A stretch of 64,000 nt of DNA from Wolfiporia cocos (lineage: Eukaryota > Basidiomycota > Agaricomycetes > Polyporales > Phaeolaceae). Positions 33,902 to 46,882 of this stretch are shown one piece after another (within the stretch, counting starts at the first letter, position 1; every line of letters starts with the position of its first letter). The DNA is taken from contig JACCLO010000001.1 of the NCBI GenBank assembly GCA_029448655.1, positions 3,348,001 through 3,412,000 on the forward strand, read 5' to 3'. A program made the position numbers and the translations under genes. The notes beneath the pieces were generated by a model. That model was not told the DNA's origin. It saw nothing but the letters and a program-made list of their open reading frames with translations, and made no database searches.

Positions 33902-35909
33902 TCACCGGGATTTCCACTTCAGCAGTGGAATCATGTCACCCAGGTTATGATGCAGGATATGGCCGCGCTCCTTCCTCACATACGCCAGGTACGTCATGGC
34001 TCCCAGCACCACGCTCACGAAAGAGGCGAGGGCCGCTATCTTGAACTGCGAAGGTCGCGCGAGTATCATAGTGAGGATATACTGTAGTTTGGATGAATAC
34101 ACCTGGCTAAATGCAGGAGAAGGTGTCCACTTACCTTCAGCATGTCGGCGATGTTTTGAAGAGAATATTGCAATGCAGATCTATGCAACAAGCTAAGCTC
34201 ATCAACCGCCAGATCAGCGAAGAATTCACAGCCTACATTGCATTCCGGCGTGGATGAGTAGCCAACGCCATCTGCAGCTCCTTCAGTTGACATAGATCAA
34301 AAGCCCAAAGTCCTATCCTAGATAGCATCATCCCTAAAACCCCCAATTAATCAGGCGTATGTTTTGAGATACAGACAGACGCACCCCCGAAGAGCATCGC
34401 AGCATTCCACTTCGGCGCCTGCTCATTGGTCGAAGGCGCACCGACATAGAACGAGATGACCACCGGCACCAGACAAGCGGCCTCCCACCTACGCATCGTT
34501 TCTCAAAGACGGCGCCGACACATACAATAATATCTCGTACCAAATACTCCAATTACCCGCGCGCACAAGCCCAAGCTTGCGCTCCAGCACGGGCATCGTC
34601 AGCGTCCCCAGCAGCCCAGCGACGACGTTGAGCCCACGCATCCCGGCGATGAACGGATCGCTGTAGGTCTCTGCCTTGAGGTAGCTCAGCATCGTGCCGT
34701 CAAAGCTCAGGACGGTGAAATACAAGCAAGAGATGGCAAGCGAGGAGAGGAAAATCGGATGTCGGACGAATTCGTTCCAGTCAGACAGGCTGCTCCGGAT
34801 ATGTTTCTTCATTCTGAGCGACGTGTTCAATATGAACGAAGCCCGAGGGACGGCTCGTGCCTGCGCGCGCTCCGACTGTTTGTTTTGTTGGCGTAGGGCC
34901 GCTTTGGCTTCCTGTGCGGCTTTGAGCGTGGGGAAGCGGCGATAGACGGTCGCGATCCCTAAACGATATCATTCATTCCAATCAATCGGATCCGATGAGA
35001 GACCGAGCTTGACACGCACAAATCAGCTCAAACACCATACAAGCCGCCTCCACGCCGCACAAGAAATAAGCCGCAAACGTATATGAAGCCGCAGTTGTCA
35101 GCAAGGAGACAAACAGCGGTGCAAGAAGCTTGCACAGCAGGTCGATGCGCCGCATATATGTGTTGATCGTAGTCAGATGCGCCGACGACCCGTCCGCGAT
35201 GACAGTCACCCAGTCCCTCTCAATAGCAACCGATATCACGACGCTGGCGAGGTTCTGCACGCAGCCACACAGGATGATAAGAGCGAACATGCCGCCGCCG
35301 AGCGGGGTAGACCAGTCGTGCAGTCGCCCATAGTCGTGCCGGTACAGCAGCACGAGAGATCCTGCATACGCGCCGCATGCAGAGAGCTTTATCACGACGA
35401 TACACGCGCGCACGAGCTGGAGATTGTGGCGAACGTCGACTTGGTGGCCTGCCCAGCCCGAGAGAATGATCGCGATGCCCGTGGTCAGGAAGCCGAAAAT
35501 GGACGCGGGCAGGAGTGAGTCAGGGAACAGCGTAATCAGGAAGAGGTAGATTGTAAATTCTGCGGTGCGAGACCCCCAGGAGCTGTATAGGATATCACAT
35601 CAGAATCTGTCAGAGAGTAGCCATGATGGGGCATCACTTGGAGAAATGCTGCACCAGGAGCAAGATGAGCGCTTTCTTGTCCAGCTTTGAGGCAACATCT
35701 GTATTCAGATTTTCGACTGGAGTAACTATCTGGGGAGTCTCATCTATTGCGGCATCGTATCCTACAGCCTGGTCATCCTGGTCGGCAGCATCGCGGGTGC
35801 TCAGACCTTCTAGCTGAACCTGTGAATGTCGTACATTTTCTACGTCCTGATGAGATGTGGTCACAAGAATATGCTCTCCGTCTCTTTGTTGAAGCTCAAC
35901 TTCAGCCAT
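33902..35909 (-). CDS. Ferroportin-like (SLC40 family) metal exporter
   Basis: Exons 35909-35638, 35582-35014, 34958-34541, 34488-34385, 34312-34237, 34180-34135 and 34081-33902 are phase-consistent and give 554 residues. A polar N-terminus of about 75 residues precedes many hydrophobic segments. Family landmarks are SWGSRTAEFTIYLF with PDSLLPASIFGF, VQNLASVVISVAIERDWV, TINTYMRRIDLLCKLLAP (hallmark of ferroportins), FDGTMLSYLKAE and GLVRAGNWSIWWEA. Near the end are GLWAFDLCQLKELQ and QYSLQNIADMLKYILTMI. It likely exports Fe2+ or another divalent metal at the plasma or vacuolar membrane. Substrate is inferred from family only. The gene appears intact. Confidence 0.9.
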
Positions 35910-36213
35910 CTGTGATGGAGTTCAGCAGTTAGGATCAGGGTAATGGTAATCATATCATGACGGTGACTGTTAGAGATCATCATTGGCCGCAGCCATGCCC
36001 AAATATGGTTCTATTTTCCAATCGAGATCCATCCCAAGATAGATGATCGGGCACAGCCGTAAACAGTCCACCTTCTTGTTTTCCAGTCTGTTAGTACTAG
36101 ATGGTTTGTGGGAATAACATGTGCGCTATTATAGAAGCAATGTTCGCTGCATCGCCAAATACACAATATCTACGTCAAGACGACGATGGAAACGTTTCTA
36201 TCTCCGTCGCCAC
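35910..36213. promoter_or_regulatory. Upstream region of the ferroportin-like gene
   Basis: 304 bp between the ferroportin ATG and the HAD gene stop. One AGATAG at about 36038 fits the HGATAR core used by iron-responsive GATA repressors, but such 6-mers are common by chance. Confidence 0.3.
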
Positions 36214-38076
36214 TCATTGATGATCGTGCCCGTCATTCTTCGAGAGCTCGCGATGTATAGCCCACTTGACAGCTTCCTCGACGTTCTTCGCCTCGTGTGT
36301 CGGAACATGTGTTGGCGGGCCCTGCTTAGGGTCGTACACTCCCGTGTGCACTAGAATCGAGGCCCAATTTGCCGCGTTTGCCCCCGCGATATCTAGCGGC
36401 GTGAGAAACATTAGCAATCTCTCGCGTGCACAGAGTTCGTTACATCACCAGATTCAGGGTTGTCTGCGTCCACTTGACTGTCAGCTCGCGGCGCAAAATT
36501 TCAATTTCGCGACATACCTCCGACCATATAACTATGTGATCAAATGAGTCAGCTTCGCAGGCCAGCGCTCGCAGTGAGACCGCCGTGCTCACACGTTGGG
36601 GGGCTTTTCTGTAATTTGCCCGTACAATTCCCTGAAGCGGGCTTGCAGCACCTTCTTCGTAAATTGGTACGTCGCCTCCGTGGGCTTCCCATACTGAACA
36701 TACGGGTATTCTGAACCTGTCAGGGCCTGAATGACGAGGACACGCAATTCAGTCGCCATTCAATGTGTTTCGAAGTTTCGAAGGCAAGCAGCTTGCCTTG
36801 TATACAGCCTGAAAAGCCACACGAAAGCCCCCCTGTCCGAGCCGCGGCCGATCGAAATCTGACCGCCAGATGAGATCGGGGTTGCAGAATATCAGCTCAG
36901 GCCGCGGCCGCCCATCCGGGGGAGCAGTTCCGTACGGTGCACCGATAATGCCGCCGGACTGCAGCACATCGCAGATAACCTGGACATCGAGGGCCCAGTT
37001 GCGGGGATCGTGGTAGACGAAAATAGCAGCAATGGGTGTCTGTGAGAAATCTACTGGCTATAGAAGGGCGGACGAGATCAGCGGGGCGAAACCGTTCGCT
37101 TTTGGGGAGGAAAAGATCGCACCTCCGTCGACTGCTTCTCCTGCGGCGTGAGATCGTGGAAGGGCCAGACACTACCCCGATGTCTCGAACTATATTCATG
37201 TGAAATGACGGCCTGGGCACTCACGACGGACTCCATGCAAGCACGTCAAGAGTGGTGTACACCTTCTTGAAGCCATACCTTACGCGGCACCGTGAATGGC
37301 AGAAAACGTCGGATACCAAAGATAGTGCCTCACCCTTTTGCGACCCTCCTGACCTCATCGTTCCGCCCGCCGAGGACTAGCACCGGGAGGTCAGCGTACT
37401 TATGCACGACCGACTTCAAAATCGTGTGAGACTGCACAAACTGATGGGGGTGGATCTGCGGGTGCGGCCACGGTCAGCAGGTGCGTGCACGCTGCGATGT
37501 TATGTACAAGACAAATGGGCGGCAGCGACTGACATTGAAACCGAGCTGCGCGGTCAGCTTCCGGCACCGTGCTTCCTCGCTGGCGCCGCCGCCGTTCGTA
37601 AGCTAGCACGCACGCTGTCAGCACACACGACCGCAGCGGCCCCGAACGCCCATACTCACAAGCACATAGGGGATCTTGCTTGCGTGCGCGTCCGTCAGCA
37701 CGGCGTGTGCGGTCAGCTGTCAGCTGGGCGCACCTGCCTGTGGGGTTGTCGCCCTCGAGGATCGCCAGAGCACGCTTAGCGGCGGAGATTGGGCGGCTTC
37801 CATGAACGAGAACGCCGTCCTTGTGCGGGAAATCGCGGTCGTTATCCAATGTGCGCCGAGATGACTGACGGGAACAGACACACTATGTCGAACGCAAATG
37901 CGAGCGGCGGCACACGTCCGTGTGTTGGAGCTGTCCGTTCTGAGACCGATTCTGGCTCGGTGAACACTTCAATTTGACTCACTTTGGTAGTGTCTCGCAG
38001 CTACCCTGGGGCCGGCCGCGCTTGGCAAGCGCAGAGACCAAGACCCCGCATGCGTCACCGATGTGAGGCAGCTCAT
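36214..38076 (-). CDS. CECR5/HDHD5-like HAD hydrolase, subfamily IIA
   Basis: About 379 residues over a dozen small exons starting at 38076 (MSCLTSVTHAG). HAD motif I is split by an intron: LAFAFDI|DGVLVHG. Then come VLLTNGGGASEEARC, FVQSHTILKSVVHKYAD, VLVLGGRNDEVRRVAKGYGFKKVYTTLD, FVYHDPRNWALDVQ and GAPYGTAPPDGRPRPELIFCNPDL. Motif III/IV are YGKPTEATYQF and MVGDNPESDIAGANAANW, and WASILVHTGVYDPKQGPP follows. The first exon, a weak presequence-like stretch, is joined to NRSQNGQ in phase. The intron at 36795-36727 is GC-AG (AAG|GCAAGC). Two exons near the 3' end are only 14-15 nt. Yeast YKR070W and human HDHD5 relatives are mitochondrial; substrate unknown. Confidence 0.88.
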
Positions 38077-39899
38077 CTACACTGCCTAGGATATGTGAAC
38101 AGCAACGCGGAAGCAGACGGGATGTGAGTGAGCGCCAGAAGTATTCTGGAGAAATAGGTGTAGGTGTGGCACGACGAGAGTCTCACGAATCTGCGATGGC
38201 ATGCCGCCATCAAATTCAAATCTCGATAGACGCGGTCACGAGACATTTACGGGCTCGTTGGTTACGCGCGACAGCCTGCACTGGCAGTGGATCTTTCACA
38301 GATCAGAACTCGTGCATTTGGAGGAAGAGCATGTTCAGGCTGAGGTTCCTCATTATCCATTCAGCGGCGTCCTAATAATACGTGGGAGTTCGGTAACCCG
38401 ACCTAGCACACCAGCTATTTTCTGATCACCTGCAGATGAACTTCGACAACGCATGATAGCGAAGCCGTGATGCCAGATATCTGCCACCACCATCGCGCAA
38501 ATTGGGATAGCATGGATGCCATCCCACACCGGACCGCACAACGCATGCCCGTCATCGCGAATCCAACTATCCTCGTTCGCTGCTAGTGACACCGCCCGGA
38601 GCGCCATAACCTCTTGGGAGGTCGTAAGCTCATCCAATGGGAGCGCTTCATGCGAAGCGAGGAGTTTAGGGGAGGAGAATCGCTGCGGCGCAGCGGCGGC
38701 GAGTGGTATCTCTGGTTAATTGGTGAAGGGATCCGTAGTGTCATGAGATGGCACCCGGCAGGGATCACCAACTTAGTCGCATTGACATGGTGACAATGTC
38801 AGGAGAGCTCGAGTCGTGGTGTGAGGGCAGAAATGACACTAGAGGTTTTTAGCTGATGTAGTTATCAGCGTGAGAGATACGGCGCAGTGTTCATGCGTAA
38901 CAACCCGGCGTGGGGGCAAGCTGTGTAAGTGGCAATTCTGACCGCAGCGTCTGTTAGGAGGGAGCGTCTGCAGACTTCGTACAGCTCCGTGCCTGTGAAT
39001 CTCCGAGGGCAGCGCCCATCCACTCGCGCTCAGATATATCTTGATGCCAAGCAGGCAGATCAGTCAATGCAGCTGTGCCAAGGGCACTCGTCTGGGCTTG
39101 AGGCTGCCCTGAGCGAAAGCGCACGCACGCACTGCAGCACGAAGGCGCGTACGCGTGGGTAGAGAAGGCCTCGATGCAGGTCGATGCAGGGAAAGAGGAT
39201 GGTGGATATACATAGCAGCGGGCCTAATCTTGGAATACACAGGATTCGATGCAGTGCCAGGAGCTGGCATGGCCACTTGCGTCGGCTCACATGGCACACG
39301 AACGGACTAGTGCATCGCAGCGGAGTCGCAGAGCATGGAAGGGACGCTGATGATAACCGCCTGCCGGACTAATGTTAGCGATGCGGCTGCCCGTTTGCGT
39401 GCAAAGAGGCTCGTCGACATCGTTGCGATGGTCACTGCCCGCCGAGCACCATCAGATGGTGGCAATACAAGGTTCAGCAATGTTGACGAGCAAGCAACAC
39501 GAGAGCGATGGCAACATGAGCGGGCCAGGGTGGAAGAACAAAAGCAGACTCCGTCGAATCGGAGTACGAGAACGAGTGGTACGGACGGAGGCTTATGTCA
39601 CCCGACAGCCGCCCACAGGCTTGTCCACTTAGCCCGCGTCCCTTGCCCTTCCTTCTTCCCGACCATCCTGCCCCCTCCGCCGCCCCCACCGTTTCCCTTC
39701 TGGCGACGCCTCCCCGCAGTTCCCAGCGGTTCGCGCAGTCCCGTCTGCGGACCACAGCAGCCGAGCTCTCAGCTGGTCAGGCCCGAACGAGACAATTAGG
39801 CCGAGCCGGGACATCTTCAACAGATTGCCGCTCCCCGCTTAGATCTGGCTCGTGGTATATCATCCTGTGTGGCACAGATATCCTTGCATCGACGCCCTG
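38077..39899. other. Intergenic region upstream of ankyrin gene
   Basis: 1.8 kb without a recognised gene. Open frames are short and overlap. A C-rich tract at 39668-39690 and CT-rich DNA to 39830 look like the promoter/5' UTR of the ankyrin gene. Confidence 0.4.
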
Positions 39900-42800
39900 A
39901 TGTTCTCATCCTCCAAACCCGCAAAGTCGAGGCCCCTGCGTGCGGAGGCGATCCAGGCTAAGTATAATGTCTCTGTCGACTGTATGTACGTTCTCTACGT
40001 TGCGGAGCCCGCTTGTGACATGCGTCTGTAGTCCCTAACCTAGGCCTGCACTCCGGTGCTGCCAGCGGTAACGTCGGCCTGGTGAAGTACGCTCTCGAGC
40101 ACGGCCAACCCATCAACTCCGTCCTCGACGGTGTGCTGCCACTGCACGTCGCCTGCTCTGGAGGGAACGGGCTTATTGTACAGCTGTTGATTGATATGGG
40201 AGCGGACGTGAACGCACCACGGTACGTACACGAAGGGCCCCGCACGCTCAGCCCTATCCAATGCCTTGCCGGCAGATTACCTCGGCGGTATTCTAGCGAC
40301 AAGAACCGCGACTCGCCAATCATCGTCGGTGCTTCGGGCTCGACGCCCCTCCATTTCGCTTGCGCGAATGGCCATACCCAGGTCGTCCAGACCTTGCTGC
40401 TCCACGGCGCGCACCCTGACCGCGCCGACAAACACGGTATGACCCCTGAAATGCTCGCGCGTCAGAAAGGGTTCGATACGTGTGCGGATGTCCTGCAGCA
40501 ATGGTCCCACAACAGGGACAGGGACCTTAGGGAAAAGGATGAGCTAAATCCACCGCAGCACCTTGAAGACGCTATCTCGTCGAAGGAAGAGCAGCACACG
40601 CCCTGCGGCTCATCCGACTGCCGGTTTTGCTTGGGGTCTAAGAGACTCCGCGTGAAGAAGTCCATTGACAATGCTCTGAACAAACTGATGCCTTCGCTCT
40701 CGCAGGCTTCGCTTTCAACAACGTCGCTCTCGCAATCGTCATCGTTATTCCCTCCCTCAAGCGAATTGACACCCCCACGACTGGAAACTATCATTGCGTC
40801 ACCTATCATGGCTTCTGATACTCTCGATGATTCTGCGCCTCGTGCCAGCGTGGACTCGGACACTGTCGAAGGTGCCCCGACCCGCCGTCCTTCGCTACCT
40901 AGCATCCTCGACGCCGGTCTGACGGTGCCGATCACGCGCAAAACTCATCACAGTACGAGCTTTCACTCGTATCGTCCGTCGTCGGCAGGCGGCGATGCGG
41001 ATCGGTCTTCCTCGACACACAGAATGAAGGGCAAGCACTCGCTGCGCAACATCTTCAGCAAGAAGGGCATCGAATCACCCGACCCCGAATCATCCAGCAC
41101 CCTTTTCTTGTCAGGGTCGTCTTCACCAGTCCCTCGTCACCAACGCGCGGCATCCTCCACACCTGTATCGGCACATGGCACCCCCTCCCGACATGCGAAA
41201 CTATCTCTGGATAACATGCGCGCGGAAGTTGACTCTCCGGGCGGACGTCGCGGCAGGTCTATTCCTGTCCCATCCGCTCTCGAGTTGCACCGCGCAATGT
41301 CCGACGACCGCTTGCGGGCGCATACGCGGCCCAGCCAGGAGCCCACCGCACGGTCGGCATCGTCGATGGCGCACAGAAGCCCTTCAACGCGCCCAGGAAT
41401 CCTTCGTCCGCACAACAGGTCCATGTCTTCCGAACAGTCGCACACCGGCAGTCAGCGCTCGGGCTCCGTGGGACCTCCCTCTGCGCGGGCGCTCCGATTC
41501 GATCCTAGCTCTACCACGGATTCTACGGCTGTACGTCAGGACGATTCCACGAGCCGGAGCCCACCGAGAGGCATGAGGGGTACGAAGAGCATGAACTCTA
41601 TCCGGGATGCAGGCAGCCTAGCCGACGTGAGCCCGCGCATGCGGGTGGCATCGGATGTAGACGGGCCGGCTCAGGTGACGCGGTACACTGACGAGCCTGA
41701 GGATGTGCGCGGCGGCCAATTCGACGACGAAGAGCAGTACGGAGAGCCGGTGGACGAGGGAGCAGGCATATCGGAACTGAAGAGCCGATTGGACGCGCTA
41801 TCGGGGTCACTAGCGGATGACGAGCGGACGCGGAGGCATTCCACCGTTTCTACGCGGACGTCGTCATCTCCTCTCCCGTCACCCTCCGCGGTGATAATCT
41901 CGAACGGTTTTGACGGCCCCTTCAGCATTAACCAACCGCTCCCTGCTTCCGAGGATACCGACTCACCGGTGGCGAACTCCCTGGGTATTCACGGTGTCGA
42001 GAACCGGTTACGAGGCGACTCGATGAGCAGCATGAGCACCACGGCAAGCGGATACCTCACGACTCCGGGCATTGCACCTTCACAACTTCCGTCCCCCCAC
42101 ATCGCATCCGCTATCTCAACACCTCCTGAGTACCCCTCCGTGAACCACAGCGGACGTAAGAGGATCCACCGCGCCCATTCCGGAGCAACCACGAGCGAGG
42201 TCGACGCGTCGGTGCTGCCCAAGCTGTCCCGCCATGCATTAGATATTGACATCAGCTCGATATCATCGCATGCGCAAGCGGAGGCGCTGGTGCAGCGCGC
42301 CCAGCAGAGTATCCTTGATATGCAGGATATCGAAGTGAACCATCAGCGGGAGGGAGATAGTACGTTCGCTGGGCGCACACCGCTCTCCGCTAGGCTCGCA
42401 GCGTACGGGGAGAGTCTGGCCATCGAGAGAAAGTTCAAACAAGAAGAACAGCGGCGAAACAGCTCGTCAACCGCCCGCAGCGCGGGTCATGACATTGATG
42501 GTGTTCCACGCTACGCTGAGTCGGCCATTAGCAGCAGCTCAAGTATTCGGGGGCTGGACAGGAAGTATAGCTTGGAGGAAAGGTCCTATAACAACCGCAC
42601 AGTTAGACAGTCGAGGTCACGGAGACCGCACACCAGCAATGGTATTTGTAAGTTTGACTGTACGTCCATCCGATACAAATTGCTCATGATAGCCGCATCG
42701 CCCGTACAGCCTCGACTGATCTATTCCAAACTCCACCGCGAGACGGTTCGTTGCCACCCCAACGACGCCGTTCCGCGGCGTCGCCTCAGGTCGGTCCCGA

Positions 42801-43206
42801 CACTAATTCGTCGAACGTGTCCGGCAAAGGGGAATTGGCGGTATCTCTGACACCTCCGAGGGCGTCGCATCTGAAGATTTTCTCTGAGACGTTCATCGAC
42901 ACCAGACCGAAATTACGTCGATCCCTCACTCCTGATCCGGAGTCGGACGTCTTCCTTTCCTCCAGAGTCGGCGATGGCGCACCCCTGTCTCGGGTATCCA
43001 CCGCGCCCGCGCAGGATACCCCCTTCCTCAGTCCTCACAGAGGTCCCAAGAATGTCCAGGAACGTCACGTTGCTAGCGTGAACAAACTCGTCAAGATGGG
43101 ATTCTCGTCGACCGACTACACGATGGGCAACACCCGTAGTGTGAGCGGGAGCAGGCAACGGTTCGCCGGAATCAAGGGCTTTGTGCATAGCTTGACAGGG
43201 AAGTAA
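39900..43206 (+). CDS. Ankyrin-repeat protein with long Ser-rich tail
   Basis: Exons 39900-39981, 40032-40221, 40276-42647 and 42710-43206 give 1046 residues. After MFSSSKPAKSRP come ankyrin repeats: GLHSGAASGNVGLVKYALEHG, VLPLHVACSGGNGLIVQLLI, GSTPLHFACANGHTQVVQTLL and KHGMTPEMLARQKG. A small Cys motif follows (CGSSDCRFC). The remaining roughly 850 residues are Ser/Arg-rich and probably disordered, with scattered RRxS-like basic sites, then a conserved-looking C-terminus (RHVASVNKLVKMGFSSTDYTMG). This is probably a cytosolic scaffold; partners unknown. The last intron skips an upstream AG at 42693 for 42709, which restores frame. Confidence 0.9.
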
Positions 43207-43912
43207 AGTCTCCTTGCCAGGAGCAGGACATATCTCTGGTCTGGTACTCGCCGCGTTCTATGTCGTTTTATAACCTCATTTGCATTTCTCGGTTTTCTGT
43301 GCTGTTGTTGTCTAACTATTGCAGGATGTACAGGGACGAGGGATGTCGTCATTGTATGTCTATCACCATCAGCTGTCGGCTCTTTTCTCAGGATACGTGA
43401 TACATTCAGCATTGATGTACAATAAGACAGACCTCACATTTGTACTACATATCTTGCGTTCAATATACCATGCATCGCCTTCGACTCTCGCGCGGCAAAG
43501 TTTTGCTGACTGTTGCAGCAGCTTGTATGTCCGATTGATCGGCTTTTGAACCCGAGCAGGACCCTTGAAAGTTTAGTGTGACGTAAATGGATAAGACTTC
43601 GACAAGATGGTAACTTCCACAGGAAAAAGTGCTCATATCTGCCTGGATTTACCAGAATCATGCTGAAATGGCATCGCATCCGTTCCAAAAGTTCAATACG
43701 GTATGAAACATGTCAGGGGTCCCGTTGCTCTGGAACAAGTGGGATTCGCCGGGCTTCTACTTTACAAAGCGCGCTGTGCCGTCGCCGAAGGCGACACGCA
43801 AGCCTCAAAGATCCGAAGGAGGGCAGAAACGAGGAGAGCCAGTCAAAGTATCCAACTCGCCGCGTCCGCCTTGTTACTACCGAACTCCTGAAGTCCTGTA
43901 CTCTACGTCGTT
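43207..43912. other. Intergenic region upstream of transcription factor
   Basis: 706 bp, lower G+C, no exon supported. Confidence 0.4.
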
Positions 43913-46882
43913 ATGTCGAGCAGCCTAGGAGAGAGCGAGTTCGAGCAGCCGGGCCCGTGCAACTTTGTGGATAATGCGCGTGATGATGTAGCCGTCGAAC
44001 TCAGGAAGGATGGCACTGTGTCCAAAATGCGGTCGCACAAGGGCAATATCCCCTCCGTTCCCCAGACGAAATCATGCCCGATATGCCCTGCAAAGTTCAC
44101 CCGTACCACCCATCTGAGTCGTCACATACGGACTCGTGAGTTTTATACCTTTCTGATGAATGTTTCATCTGATCGACATGCTGCAGACACCAGGGACAAG
44201 ATGCATGAGTGTGACGTGAGACCCACATCCATCCTGACCGAGTCTACCCACTGACAATGCCGATGCGCGGGTTGACAGAAATGTCATTCTCAGTTCACCC
44301 GGAGCGATTTGCTGACGAGACATAAACGGACTTGCGGCGATATGTGAGTAATTTTCCGTGATCGGTAAATAATTCACAAGTGGTGACAATTATGGCATTG
44401 AACGGGGTTTTGCTGTTTTGCTGAGAAGCCACATCAACTTCTTTTTTGTGGCATTATACTTGGATAATTGGTGGTTGCCGCATGCAAGACGCTCGCTACA
44501 CGAGGGCATGAACTTGGGAGTGCCCATCAATTGCCATTGACATTGTCCTTGGTGCATATAAAGCACTTTTTTCGAGAGCCAAGGTGTATGTTGACTTACT
44601 GATGGCGCTTCCCCAGGGGTGGCATGAGTCGCTCGCGGCGCAAATCGTGCCAGTCCTGCGCTGCGTCGAAGATCAAGTGTGACCTGCAGCAGCCCTGCTC
44701 AAAATGCAAAACACGCGGGCGTGATTGCGTCTATGTCACCAGTCGACCAGCCGCATCCTCACACACATCTTCAGCAACAACAGATGGAGATTCGCCCGAG
44801 GACCTGGAAGCCAAGCTGTTAGCATTCCTCGAAAGCCATGATCGATCAACTTCCACCGTCAGCCTTCCCCAGAGCTACATGGACATCTTACGGCCGACAG
44901 CGGAAGGAGACGCCCGTTGCGACGACGCGTTCACCTCGCCCTTTGCCATACCGAAAGCGCCCGGGTCGGTCAACTTCTCCATTGAAAGCAGCGCGATGTT
45001 TGCGCGCATCGACCACGCTCTTCCCGCACCCCAGGACGAGATGAGCGATCAGCTCCTGTCGAATGACATGTTCGATGACTTCTTCGATGGCGTCTTTGCG
45101 CCGGATCAACAGATGACTTACTGTCCCCCGAGTACGAGCTGTCCCCCCGAAGCGTCCACCACCGTGTCATCACAGGGTGGCATGGCAGACATGAAACCCA
45201 TGTTAGACTACCACTTCCCTCTCACGTATACCGACATGCCAGAAATGACGTTCTCGCAGAACTCACCAATGCAAAGCACTCCCGCCGCTGACCACAGTAC
45301 TCCATGGACAGACGCGACTGTGTCTGCTAATCCAAGTGTTCGTCCCTCGGCACCTTCGGCATTAGATTTGCAGACATACCGTGAGTATACTCGGTATCCT
45401 GGAAGAAGGACCTTTCGTTGACTATTCTGCTCATTATCAGAATCATTATTTTTCACCGCATATCTGCCGAATATGCCGCTGGTACATGTCCCCACATTCA
45501 GGGCCGAAGGCAAATGTTCGATCTTGCTCGCTGCGATGCAAGCATGTGGCGCGCTCTATGTCAAGACGCGCACTGCCATGAATTTCATCGACTCGGTGCT
45601 TTCTCGTGCAAGGGATGAGCTTGTGGCTGAATTTGTAGGTTACCGTCAGATCTAGAAGTCCAGGATGATATCTTATACTTCCCTCACAGGCAAGGGAGTC
45701 CCTCGACTGGGACCATCAGGTCCATCTAGCTCTCGCAGTAGACCTCTTCCAGACGGTAGGCTTGTTCCACCAAACCCCCGATCAGCGCGCGTTCTCCAAC
45801 GTGTATCATGGCATGCTTACAATGGTGCATCTTATATCATCGTTCTGAGACCGCACGCAGTGGTTCTAACCCGATGAATGATCAGATGATTCGGTTCAGT
45901 GGCTTTGCGGAGAAAGTACTGAACTGGGTTCCTCCCGAGTCGGTCGATGCTTCATCTGCCGACCGAGTCTGGAGCGAGTGGGTGAGGCACGAGACGGCAA
46001 AGAGGCAGGTCTCGCTCTCTGCCTCACCCGTTCCCCTCTGACCGCCCGCCTTACCCTCGCAGAGCGCTTACGGTCTCGTACCTGCACGACAGCTGCCACT
46101 GCATCTACTTCAACTTACGGCCGACATATGTCACGTCCGAGTTCGACATGTGCCTTCCGTGCGAGGATGCGCTTTGGACGGCGCCGACGGCGGAGGCGTG
46201 GCTCGCGCTTCTGCAGCAGCCGTCGCCTTACGGAAGCATGTCGGAGCGCCTGTGTGGGCGCCGCCTCCAGGCGACGTACGCGAAGCTGACGGACGCGGCC
46301 GACTTTGCGGCGCCGCTCATGCTCAACCCCTGGGCGCACAACGTTGTGATTCACATGATCCTGCGCCAGCTCTTCGAGGAGTTCCTCGAGGCGCGCACGC
46401 CTGCGGGCGGGAACGGGAGCGGGGCGAGTGTGGGTGCGGCGGCGGTGCAGGGCGGCGGGTGCATCAGCCCCGAGCGGATCTTCAGCCTGCAGCTCGCGCT
46501 GCACCAGTGGCTGCAGAGCTGGATGCACTCGCCGGACACGCCTGCGTATGACGAGCTTGAGCCGCGGTTCATGGACCAGGCGCTGCCGTACTACTGGATC
46601 GCGCAGGTCGCGCTGCTTGCGCACCAGGAGCGGCTGCCACCTTTCTGCGCGGGCACGACGTTCCTGGTGAGCGGGGAGGCGAAGTACCGGCTCATGAAGA
46701 AGTGGGAGCGGCACATACGCAACTTTCTCCGAAAGGGCGGGAAGGAGCCGACGTTGTTCCTCGATGAGCTCGTCAAGGTGCATTTGTTGAAGTGGCAGGC
46801 ACAGACGGTGGCGGGCGAGGGCGCGGGGCAGGATGAGGAGGATGAGTCGGTGAACCTGCTCGGGTTCTTCCCCGAGACGTAA
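43913..46882 (+). CDS. Transcription factor with C2H2 pair plus Zn2Cys6 cluster
   Basis: Exons 43913-44135, 44187-44215, 44279-44343, 44617-45380, 45441-45634, 45690-45824, 45886-46004 and 46063-46882 give 782 residues. The first C2H2 finger is CPICPAKFTRTTHLSRHIRTH and the second CDKCHSQFTRSDLLTRHKRTC. After RSRRKS comes a Gal4-type binuclear cluster, C-x2-C-x6-C-x5-C-x2-C-x7-C, in CQSCAASKIKCDLQQPCSKC. A Ser/Thr/Pro-rich linker leads into the fungal-specific regulatory domain (FTAYLPNMPLVHVPTF, GALYVKTRTAMNFID, LFQTVGLFHQTPDQRAFSNV, KRALTVSYLHDSCHCIYFNL). It is likely nuclear and DNA-binding; target genes unknown. The intron at 44344-44616 separating C2H2 from Zn2Cys6 is 273 nt, unusually long here. 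The intron at 46005-46062 needs a GC donor. Confidence 0.92.

Noticed and set aside
40082..42850. Reading the ankyrin gene as one long unspliced frame to 42850
   Set aside because: It includes two introns (40222-40275 and 42648-42709). Splicing joins the conserved C-terminal frame ending at 43206.
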